Below, piece by piece: positions 1 to 5,354 of a DNA stretch of 7,306 nt. The notes beneath the pieces were generated by a model. The model had not been told where the DNA came from and did not search any database. It saw only the letters and a list, made by a program, of their open reading frames with translations. Source of the stretch: Bacteroidota bacterium. Lineage in GTDB: Bacteria; Bacteroidota; Ignavibacteria; Ignavibacteriales; Melioribacteraceae. The translations under genes were made by a program, and so were the position numbers. How positions within the stretch are numbered: position 1 is the first letter of the stretch; each line of letters begins with the position of its first letter. The DNA lies in the NCBI GenBank assembly GCA_023381535.1, contig JAMCSN010000130.1, positions 1 to 7,306 on the forward strand, in the 5' to 3' direction.

Positions 1-1
1 T

Positions 2-538
2 GTATCGGGAATGTATATCGTGATAATTAAACGCAAAGTTTATTTCTTTGCAGATTGCACGGTCAACGTTGATCCAAACGCCGACGAGCTGGCAGAAATT
101 GCCGTCAGCGCGGCTGAAATGGTTAAGGAATTTGATATTGTTCCGAAGATTGCGATGTTGTCCTTCAGCAATTTTGGTAGCGCACCTTATCCGCAGACTA
201 AAAAAGTATCCGATGCAGTAAGAATCGTTCACAACAATCATCCCGAATTGATAATCGACGGTGAGATGCAGGCTGATACTGCTGTTGTACCGGAAAGAAT
301 GGAAGAGGAATTTCCGTTCACTGTACTTAAAGGTGGCGCAAACGTTTTAATCTTCCCGGATTTGGATTCGGGCAACATAGCATACAAACTTTTGCAGAGG
401 TTAACCGACGCAACAGTGATAGGTCCAATTCTTTTGGGTATGAAAAAACCGGTTCACGTTTTGCAGCGCGGTGATACCGTTAATGATATTATTAACATTA
501 CAGCCATTGCAGTTGTTGGCGCAAAAGATCATAAGTAA
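2..538 (+). CDS. maeB: NADP-dependent malic enzyme, C-terminal (phosphotransacetylase-like) part, 5' truncated by window
   Basis: This is the last ~179 codons of a MaeB-type malic enzyme, which decarboxylates malate to pyruvate with reduction of NADP+ in the cytoplasm. Full-length MaeB proteins are about 750-760 residues: a malic-enzyme domain followed by a domain homologous to phosphate acetyltransferase. Only the end of the latter is present. Recognisable blocks are FFADCTVNVDPNADELAEIA, SFSNFGSAPYPQ, IDGEMQADTAVVPE, GGANVLIFPDLDSGNIAYKL and IGPILLGMKKPVHVL, then RGDTVNDIINITAIAVV at the end, all in family order. The frame stays open to the left edge (V-S-G before the first ATG at 11), so that ATG is an internal methionine. 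A stand-alone phosphotransacetylase (Pta) is the alternative, but the ending fits MaeB better. The gene ends at TAA, with a strong hairpin 15 nt later. In the family this C-terminal domain is thought to be regulatory rather than catalytic. Confidence 0.88.
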   Translation, partial: VSGMYIVIIKRKVYFFADCTVNVDPNADELAEIAVSAAEMVKEFDIVPKIAMLSFSNFGSAPYPQTKKVSDAVRIVHNNHPELIIDGEMQADTAVVPERMEEEFPFTVLKGGANVLIFPDLDSGNIAYKLLQRLTDATVIGPILLGMKKPVHVLQRGDTVNDIINITAIAVVGAKDHK

Positions 539-553
539 TTTTCAACTCGGCAT

Positions 554-583
554 TCTTTCCTCCCGTTAAACCGGGAGGAAAGA
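554..583 (+). terminator. Hairpin after maeB, probable transcription terminator
   Basis: A perfect 12-bp stem (TCTTTCCTCCCG at 554-565 pairing with CGGGAGGAAAGA at 572-583) closes a 6-nt loop, starting 15 nt after the maeB stop codon. The GC-rich centre and the position argue for a terminator. No T-tract follows (GCCATTATCC comes next), so it is not a textbook intrinsic terminator and could instead stabilise the 3' end of the mRNA. Its purine-rich right arm (GGGAGGAAAG) resembles a Shine-Dalgarno site, but no start codon is suitably placed. Confidence 0.65.
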
Positions 584-716
584 GCCATTATCCGCACAAA
601 CGACATTGAATTTGTTTCGAAGAGAGTGAAGAGTTTTCTTTTCATTATTCCCATCGCTAATTTATATTTAGGTTAGATAATTTAACTTTACAAGCTAATT
701 AACCGGCAAGAAGACT

Positions 717-1343
717 GTGCTGAGAAATACTTTATATATCTTTGGCAGTGTGGTCATTTTTTTTGCCGGCGTTATTTGTTACGGCATAGTTCTTAATCTA
801 AGAGAAGTAACTCTTTCTGAAGCGCTTGCCGAAAAAGGAATAAAAGAACTGAAAGATGTCCGCATTGTAATTGACAGAAAAAACTACAAGTTGAATTTGT
901 ACTCACAGGGAATTCTAATTAAAGACTACAAAGCTGTGTTCGGAAAGAATAACAACGTTATTAAAACTACAGCCGATGATAATGTTACTCCAATTGGCGA
1001 TTACAAGATTTGTGCAATCGATACAACTTCACATTATCATAAATTCTTGCATTTAAATTACCCTAACGAACGCGATGCAGCAGAAGCTCTGGCACGAGGT
1101 TACATCAACCAGGATGAGTTTTCTTCAATTCTGCTTTCAGCGAAGCTTAATGAATGTCCGCCAACAGAGACAAGACTTGGTTCTGCAATTGGGATTCATG
1201 GAATAGGCAAGTACAATATCATTTTCAAAAATCTTCCGTTCTCATTTAACTGGACTGACGGTTCAATCGCAGTGAGCAATGAAAACATTGACGAGCTTTA
1301 TTCGGTCGTTAAGATTGGCACCCCAGTCAAAATAATTAATTAG
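717..1343 (+). CDS. Membrane-anchored L,D-transpeptidase (YkuD-fold) family protein with Ser at the catalytic Cys position
   Basis: This is a 208-residue YkuD-domain protein. Active family members cross-link peptidoglycan stem peptides (3-3 links) or attach proteins to the wall, using a Cys nucleophile and a His in the periplasm. Residues 5-27 form one hydrophobic segment, so the protein is probably an inner-membrane anchor facing the periplasm. The YkuD domain covers about 45-207: VRIVIDRKNYKLNLY strand, TPIGDYKI (the TPxGxY motif, 91-98), FLHLNYPNERDAAEA (110-124), IGIHG with His161, and WTDGSIAVSNENIDELY (179-195). In that last block relatives usually have GC; here codon 1263-1265 is TCA (Ser183). 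Everything else in the active-site region is intact, so this looks like a real substitution in a full-length gene. The start is GTG at 717 with AAGAAG at 708-713, a short spacing. No ATG fits better. It is followed 8 nt later by an Omp85 gene, probably in the same operon. The promoter is unclear; TATATT at 663-668 could be a -10 box, but its -35 is poor. Confidence 0.85.
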   Translation: MLRNTLYIFGSVVIFFAGVICYGIVLNLREVTLSEALAEKGIKELKDVRIVIDRKNYKLNLYSQGILIKDYKAVFGKNNNVIKTTADDNVTPIGDYKICAIDTTSHYHKFLHLNYPNERDAAEALARGYINQDEFSSILLSAKLNECPPTETRLGSAIGIHGIGKYNIIFKNLPFSFNWTDGSIAVSNENIDELYSVVKIGTPVKIIN

Positions 1344-1351
1344 ATGCCGGT

Positions 1352-3475
1352 TTGATAAAGAAATACTATTACATATTATTCCTCGCTTTGTCTATTCCCA
1401 TCTTCGGGCAATCATTAAGAAAATTGGAAGTGACTCAAATAAAATTTCTTGGCAATACTGCAATCTCTTCCTCAACTTTAAGCACTGTAATTTATTCCAA
1501 AGAATCGCCAAGCTGGTTTTCTCAGTTTCTGGGAAAGTTTTCTTCACTCGGCAATAAACCGGTTTACTTCGATTCGTTGTTGATCCCGTTGGACTTAAAA
1601 GCTATAAAAGAACTATACCGCTCCAAAGGTTATTTCAAAACAAGTGTTTCCGAAAAGACAATTACGGATAATTCTTCCGGCGAAGTAACATTGATTTATT
1701 CAATCGATGAGTCAAGTCCGGCATATATTAAATCGTTTGCTGTTAATGGATTGGATACAATCGCTCCGGAGTACCAGGTGCTGCTGCACGATTATGCAAA
1801 GGTGGACACAACAACAATTTATGACGACGCATTAGTCGATGAGAAGAAGAACTATATCATAACATTTTTGCGCGATCACGGATTCATGCTTAGTAAAGTT
1901 GACAAGCCGATTGTAACAGTTGATACTTTGAAAAACAAAGTTGATGTGAAATTGCAGTTCACTTCCGGCAGACGATATAAAGTCGGTGAAATCTCAACCA
2001 CAAGAACCGGCGTGGGCTTCGATTTGGTCCATGACGATCTTCTAAAAGAACTTGTAGGAATTAAAACCGGGCAATGGTACAGTAACTATGATATTCAGCG
2101 CGGGACGGTAAGACTTTTTAGGACAAATCTTTTTACGGCTGCTAACATAATGGCTGTAACGGCAGATACGGTTGGAAATGTCGTTCCAATACGAATTCTT
2201 GCAGACATCGGGACGATGAATGAGTTGTCTCCCGAAATAATTATGAACAACGAGGAAAATACATTTAACCTCGGTCTTGGTTTGAACTTCATTAGAAAAA
2301 ATTTCTTGGGGGATGCTCGAAAGTTTACAATCGGCACATCTGCAGCGGCGCAAAATATTTCCGAATTTTTTCACAACCCGAGTTTTGCAGACTCAGCTTT
2401 CTACGGCTACTTCGATGCGCGTGTATCGGTAGAACAACCGTTTATTTTCGGCAGACCAATCGGAACAAAGCTGGAAACATATTTTACTGCACAAAAGCAA
2501 AAAGATAAATATAACTCGAACATCTTCGGCGCCAAACTAAGTTTCGATTTTGAACTTCCGCAATTTACCTACATTACTTCATTCAATGCGTATTTCAATA
2601 TTGAACGCTCTGAGTACACATATAAACCGATCTACTTGAAAAATTTGCTGAGCTTGTTTCTGCAAAGGAATAATTATCCCAAAGCAGTTGCTGATTCTTT
2701 AGCAGCAAACAGTGTGAACTCGGAGCCCGGCGGACAAATGATTTCACAAAGTACAAATGCAGCTCTCGGTATTAACGTTGGCGCCAACAAAACTAATGAT
2801 ACTTTTTTTCCGACCAGCGGTTATTCCCTTTCTCTTTTAATTGAAGACGGGAATGCAATTCCTTACTTAATCAGCCGGATAATAAAAACAGATTTTACCC
2901 GCCCGTTATTTTTCAAAACCGTTTTCACTTCTACACTATACTTACCTTTTTACTCAAGCACAGTAAATTCGTTTGGTCTAAAATTTAAAGTGGGACAAAT
3001 ATTTACTTACCGCGGAGATAAGGCGGATATACCGCTCAACCAAAGATTGTATGCTGGGGGGAGCAACTCGGTAAGAGGATGGGCGTCGCGTCAGCTTGTA
3101 CCTTCGGTCTCCGAGTTCAGTCTTGGCGCTAATCCAACACAAGAAGATCTTGTTGCGATACTCCAGAAAGGCGCCGCTACCGGCGGATTCTTTTTGCTGG
3201 AAGGATCGATAGAAACAAGAAACCGCCTCGTCGGTAAAGTCGGTTCTGCATTATTCATTGATTACGGAAATACATGGAACGGCTACAAAGAATTTCGTTT
3301 CGATCAAGTTGCAGTTGCCGCCGGTTTCGGTATCAGATATTATTCCGAGTACGTCCCGCTTAGAATCGACTTTGGTTTTAAAGTTTACGATCCCAACGAC
3401 AGGAGAAGCATGTTCAAGAAAAGTTTTTGGTCGGAACTGCTTCAATTTCATCTTGGTATAGGCGAAGCGTTTTAA
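1352..3475 (+). CDS. Omp85-family outer membrane protein (BamA/TamA-like): POTRA domains plus beta-barrel
   Basis: This 707-residue protein is exported to the outer membrane, where Omp85 proteins insert beta-barrel proteins (BamA) or assist translocation and assembly (TamA). Residues 1-20 form a signal peptide (KK, a hydrophobic core, then IFGQ), which supports the TTG start at 1352; the only nearby ATG (1344) reads atg-ccg-gtt-tga. Three POTRA-like domains follow at about 24-120 (VTQIKFLGNTAIS, IKELYRSKGYF), 123-206 and 208-289 (GIKTGQWYSNYDIQRGTVRL). The rest, about 296-707, is a 16-strand-type barrel. It carries the DTFFPTSGYSL motif (483-493), the hallmark YAGGSNSVRGW lid-loop motif (567-577), FIDYGN (635-640) and a terminal Phe of a C-terminal beta-signal. 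Three POTRA domains match TamA better than the usual five of BamA, so this is likely a paralogue and not the essential BamA. It starts 8 nt after the transpeptidase-like gene and has no clear Shine-Dalgarno site, so translation may be coupled. The partner substrate is unknown. Confidence 0.88.
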   Translation: MIKKYYYILFLALSIPIFGQSLRKLEVTQIKFLGNTAISSSTLSTVIYSKESPSWFSQFLGKFSSLGNKPVYFDSLLIPLDLKAIKELYRSKGYFKTSVSEKTITDNSSGEVTLIYSIDESSPAYIKSFAVNGLDTIAPEYQVLLHDYAKVDTTTIYDDALVDEKKNYIITFLRDHGFMLSKVDKPIVTVDTLKNKVDVKLQFTSGRRYKVGEISTTRTGVGFDLVHDDLLKELVGIKTGQWYSNYDIQRGTVRLFRTNLFTAANIMAVTADTVGNVVPIRILADIGTMNELSPEIIMNNEENTFNLGLGLNFIRKNFLGDARKFTIGTSAAAQNISEFFHNPSFADSAFYGYFDARVSVEQPFIFGRPIGTKLETYFTAQKQKDKYNSNIFGAKLSFDFELPQFTYITSFNAYFNIERSEYTYKPIYLKNLLSLFLQRNNYPKAVADSLAANSVNSEPGGQMISQSTNAALGINVGANKTNDTFFPTSGYSLSLLIEDGNAIPYLISRIIKTDFTRPLFFKTVFTSTLYLPFYSSTVNSFGLKFKVGQIFTYRGDKADIPLNQRLYAGGSNSVRGWASRQLVPSVSEFSLGANPTQEDLVAILQKGAATGGFFLLEGSIETRNRLVGKVGSALFIDYGNTWNGYKEFRFDQVAVAAGFGIRYYSEYVPLRIDFGFKVYDPNDRRSMFKKSFWSELLQFHLGIGEAF

Positions 3476-3534
3476 TCATTTTGCAAATACATTAACGAAA
3501 GATTACCGGAATTAAATGTGCAGCATTTTTTATC

Positions 3535-3563
3535 TTGACTTGCGTTAATATTAGCAATACATT
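3535..3563 (+). promoter_or_regulatory. Sigma-70-like promoter facing the gene-free region
   Basis: TTGACT at 3535-3540 (5 of 6 to the -35 consensus) and TACATT at 3558-3563 (4 of 6 to the -10 consensus) are separated by exactly 17 bp. A GGAATTAA / TTAATTCC inverted pair (3508-3515 and 3562-3569) flanks it, the second copy overlapping the -10 box. Transcription would begin near 3570 and run into the region with the 42-bp repeats. No good gene start follows closely, so either the promoter drives an untranslated RNA or it is a chance match in AT-rich DNA. Confidence 0.4.
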
Positions 3564-3897
3564 AATTCCAGATTTCAACATCACTATGGGGTAACTCTCG
3601 GGGATGAAATTAAAAGATCAAGTTGATTGAAAATTACGGGGCCTTTATTACTACAATTATTTCATACCGATTAGGCGTTTGCAAAAAGGCAAAGCTTTGT
3701 TCTGTTCTTACTAACTTTGAACACCCCTTCTCACATTTTTCCTCAACCTTGTTTTGGTTAATTAGAAATATCAGTTTCAATTTAACTCAGAATAAACCTT
3801 CCGAAAGAACTATTAATGCTTTCATATACAAAGTAACAGAATTGCAAAAGATCCAATTTAAGCTGAAAATGATCCGGAAAAGGCACGCGGAGTCCTT

Positions 3898-4191
3898 TTT
3901 AGAGCATTCCAAGGCAATGAAAGCATAGGCAAAGTACTTGAAATCATATTCCAAGCAGCTGCAAGCATAGAGAAAGTATAAGAAATCGTATTCCGGGCGC
4001 TCGCAAGCATGTGGAAAGATGCCGAAATCATTTTCCAAGTTGATGAAACCGTAGGGAAAGTTCAAGAAATCACATTACGGGTACATTTAGCGATTGGGAA
4101 AGGGCTTGAAACCAAATGCCGGGTTATTACAGGCTATGGGAAAGGTTGTGAAATCATGTTCTTGATTGCTACAAGCCGAGTAAGAGATGAT
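3898..4191 (+). repeat. Degenerate tandem repeat, seven units of exactly 42 bp
   Basis: Seven consecutive units begin at 3898, 3940, 3982, 4024, 4066, 4108 and 4150, each exactly 42 bp with no insertion or deletion. The shared core at unit positions 1-13 is GAAATCATATTCC. A second core near positions 30-36 resembles GGGAAAG, and positions 24-29 often read AAGCAT. Five of the seven units start GAAATC; the first and sixth are more diverged. The period equals 14 codons. Read in the GAA-ATC frame, the units translate as EIIFQAAASIEKV-stop, EIVFRALASMWKDA, EIIFQVDETVGKVQ, EITLRVHLAIGKGL and so on. Hydrophobic residues at positions 3, 6, 10 and 13 give an a/d heptad spacing. One TAA (3979-3981) interrupts an otherwise open frame from 3862 to 4209. 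This may be a decayed or split coding repeat. It is not a CRISPR array because the units abut without spacers. Confidence 0.8.
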
Positions 4192-4217
4192 TATTTTTTA
4201 CACGTATAAACTGTTGT

Positions 4218-4248
4218 CCGAAGGACTCCTTTGGAGAAATAGTTTCGG
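4218..4248. repeat. Nested hairpin downstream of the 42-bp array
   Basis: An outer 5-bp stem (CCGAA at 4218-4222 with TTCGG at 4244-4248) encloses an inner CTCC-TTT-GGAG hairpin (4226-4236). The two stems together form a compact symmetric structure just after the repeat array and before the inverted-arm element. No T-tract follows, so it is not an obvious terminator. It could be an RNA structural element or a small intergenic repeat. Confidence 0.4.
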
Positions 4249-4272
4249 GATGAAAAAGTTTACGGACGTTGA

Positions 4273-4372
4273 GGTGACCAAAAAGTAAAGCTTTTTTGAA
4301 AAATGGAACGCGGATAGCACTGATTTAAGCAGATTTTCACTGATCTTAAATTGAAATTACTTTTTAGTCACC
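4273..4372. repeat. 100-bp element with 16-bp inverted arms and a GAT-periodic centre
   Basis: The left arm GGTGACCAAAAAGTAA (4273-4288) is the reverse complement of the right arm TTACTTTTTAGTCACC (4357-4372) at 15 of 16 positions; the mismatch is C4279 opposite A4366. Between the arms, GAT occurs at 4313, 4322, 4332 and 4342, roughly once per helical turn. CACTGAT is repeated 20 bp apart (4318-4324 and 4338-4344). The outline fits a miniature inverted-repeat element or a long-stem RNA hairpin. I see no target-site duplication and no transposase. The T-run of the right arm could also make it a weak terminator for rightward transcripts. Confidence 0.6.
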
Positions 4373-4417
4373 CTCTAATGTGGAAGAGGTAAAGTAGCCG
4401 TTTCAACGGTTTTGGAG

Positions 4418-4446
4418 TTGATTCACTCAAGTAGTGAAATTATAAA
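4418..4446 (+). promoter_or_regulatory. Sigma-70-like promoter of the 230-residue protein gene
   Basis: TTGATT at 4418-4423 and TATAAA at 4441-4446 are separated by exactly 17 bp. The -10 box matches 5 of 6 consensus bases and the -35 box 4 of 6. Transcription would start near 4453, giving a leader of about 28 nt before the ATG at 4481, with the ribosome site inside it. This spacing supports the ATG at 4481 over an earlier in-frame TTG at 4412, which lies upstream of the promoter. Confidence 0.6.
4422..4438. promoter_or_regulatory. Palindrome in the promoter spacer, possible operator
   Basis: TTCACT (4422-4427) and AGTGAA (4433-4438) are perfect inverted half-sites around a 5-bp centre (CAAGT). 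The palindrome fills most of the 17-bp spacer between the -35 and -10 boxes, where a dimeric repressor or a MerR-type activator would bind. It would also be untranscribed if the promoter is used, so an RNA hairpin role is unlikely. No regulator gene is in the window. Confidence 0.4.
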
Positions 4447-4480
4447 AAACAGTTCAAAACAATTAAGAGGGAGTTTTCAA

Positions 4481-5173
4481 ATGGCAAAGAAAGCAAAGTT
4501 AGTAGTGCCAGAACAAGATATTCTTGAGACGGCAAAAACAATTTCCGGAATAGGAAGAAGTAAAGAAAGGCTGGCTCAGTTTGGCATGGACACCGCTTAT
4601 TTTGACGGCTTCGATGCGGAGATTCTAACTGCATCGCATTACATGAGCGATGAAGAGTACACAAAGAAAATGGAAGTTACTACCGTAGAAAAAAATGCAA
4701 AGTTAGCCGAAGCCGGAAGATGGGGCGACGGGGTTAAACTCCGGTTGGAACTTGCATTCCCGGATAACCCGGAGGCGGCAAAAGAATTTCCGTCGGTTAA
4801 ATTCGGCAAAGCAAAGCGCGATGAAAAAACTATGCTTGAAGTGATTCCCAACATTTGCAACTTGATAGATAAGTACGAAGCAAAGCTGAAAGAAAAAGGA
4901 ATGACGGACGGTTACAAACAGCAGGAAGAAACTTTATTTGCTGCATTAGATAAGTTGAACAACGACCAGGAGACTTTGAAGAAAAACCGTCCGCAGTACA
5001 CTCAAGAACGTGTAGCGGCGTATCAAAAACTCTATGACCGTGTGAACGACATAAACAAAGTGGGAAGAAATGCGTATGCAGACAGCGCTGCGGATTTGGA
5101 AGTGTTCAAATCCCCATGGCCTTTAAGTGGAAAAAAAGATGCAAAGAAAACGGAAGTACAACCGGTGAAATAA
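4481..5173 (+). CDS. Hypothetical protein, probably helical and cytoplasmic, Lys-rich tail
   Basis: I do not recognise this 230-residue protein as a named family. ATG 4481 is chosen because AAGAGGGAG (4465-4473) lies 7 nt upstream and the promoter sits just before it; the in-frame TTG at 4412 has neither. There is no signal peptide and no membrane segment. The protein is charged and alpha-helical in character, with long helical stretches at about 10-35, 57-80, 112-140 (ending YEAKLKEKG), 145-168 (KQQEETLFAALDKLNNDQE) and 172-198 (QERVAAYQKLYDRVNDINKV). The last two look coiled-coil or helical-bundle forming. A conserved-looking GRNAYADSAADLEVFKSPWP block (195-214) precedes a disordered Lys-rich tail. 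Only one cysteine (C126) is present, and no catalytic motif is visible. It appears monocistronic: own promoter with a palindrome in its spacer, hairpins downstream. A structural or stress-related helical-bundle role is possible but unsupported. Confidence 0.8.
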   Translation: MAKKAKLVVPEQDILETAKTISGIGRSKERLAQFGMDTAYFDGFDAEILTASHYMSDEEYTKKMEVTTVEKNAKLAEAGRWGDGVKLRLELAFPDNPEAAKEFPSVKFGKAKRDEKTMLEVIPNICNLIDKYEAKLKEKGMTDGYKQQEETLFAALDKLNNDQETLKKNRPQYTQERVAAYQKLYDRVNDINKVGRNAYADSAADLEVFKSPWPLSGKKDAKKTEVQPVK

Positions 5174-5183
5174 ATGCTGGCAA

Positions 5184-5216
5184 AAACCTTCGAGGTTTTG
5201 CAAACCTCGAAGGTTT
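5184..5216. terminator. 15-bp perfect hairpin between convergent genes
   Basis: AAACCTTCGAGGTTT (5184-5198) and AAACCTCGAAGGTTT (5202-5216) are exact reverse complements around a 3-nt loop, beginning 10 nt after the stop codon at 5173. Each arm is itself nearly self-complementary, so the region could also fold as two small hairpins. On the minus strand the stem is followed by a run of five T, so it may serve both genes. Similar AAACCTTnnAGGTTT pairs are, from memory, common intergenic elements in this phylum; I could not check this. Confidence 0.7.
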
Positions 5217-5241
5217 GATAACAACAGTAATTGAATGATGA

Positions 5242-5264
5242 TGGTCAAGGTTGGGTCTTGACCA
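5242..5264. repeat. Second hairpin in the convergent intergenic region
   Basis: TGGTCAAG (5242-5249) pairs perfectly with CTTGACCA (5257-5264) around a 7-nt loop, GTTGGGT. It sits between two stronger hairpins and has no T-tract. It may be part of a compound terminator or a spacer with incidental symmetry. Confidence 0.45.
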
Positions 5265-5299
5265 GCGATAAAGGTCTTAATCTTGAACCTATGATATTG

Positions 5300-5332
5300 A
5301 CAAAGGCGGCTAAAGATAGTCGCCTTTGTTTT
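5300..5332 (+). terminator. Intrinsic terminator for the plus-strand 230-residue gene
   Basis: ACAAAGGCG (5300-5308) pairs with CGCCTTTGT (5321-5329). Three more pairs (one a G-U) extend the stem to 12 bp around a 6-nt loop, AAAGAT. T residues follow the stem (TTTT at 5329-5332). This is the best textbook rho-independent terminator in the window for rightward transcription, about 125 nt after the stop codon. The stem ends about 25 nt before the stop codon of the convergent gene, so its leftward message may also end with this structure. Confidence 0.65.
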
Positions 5333-5354
5333 ACATTCAGTTTGCTGCCTGAGA

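Larger units (their letters stand above)
3476..4417. other. Long structured stretch without a supportable gene
   Basis: About 940 bases separate the Omp85 gene from the promoter of the next gene. Open frames exist here (for example plus strand 3623-3928 and 4009-4209, minus strand 4065-3787), but none has a good start with a ribosome site, a recognisable domain, or a composition that would make it convincing. In order, the stretch holds a sigma-70-like promoter (3535-3563), a featureless section (about 3570-3860), a 42-bp tandem repeat array (3898-4191), a nested hairpin (4218-4248), and an inverted-repeat element with a 10-bp-periodic centre (4273-4372). It may be a transcribed noncoding region, a decayed repeat-protein gene, or a site of accumulated intergenic repeats. 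I cannot decide between these from sequence alone. Confidence 0.6.

Noticed and set aside
2042..2374. Minus-strand open frames inside the Omp85 gene (also 2095-2337, 3251-3451)
   Set aside because: Opposite-strand shadows of a well-supported gene with family motifs; no ribosome site or domain.
3623..3928. Plus-strand open frame of 101 codons after the Omp85 gene
   Set aside because: TTG start with no ribosome site, no recognisable domain, unlike its neighbours in residue content, and it ends inside the 42-bp repeat array. Treated as a chance frame.
3787..4065. Minus-strand open frame of 92 codons across the repeats
   Set aside because: It starts at a TTG without a ribosome site and its 14-residue periodicity (EYDFLYF, EYDFKYF) only mirrors the 42-bp DNA repeat. 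No independent support.
3898..4191. CRISPR array
   Set aside because: Units of 42 bp abut directly, are diverged from one another and have no unique spacers; no cas genes nearby.
4398..4413. CCGT-TTCA-ACGG followed by TTTT as a terminator
   Set aside because: The stem is only 4 bp (or 5 bp with an impossible 2-nt loop), too weak to call.
4412..4480. N-terminal extension of the 230-residue protein from TTG at 4412
   Set aside because: The extension overlaps the predicted promoter, lacks a ribosome site, and the ATG at 4481 has AAGAGGGAG at ideal distance.
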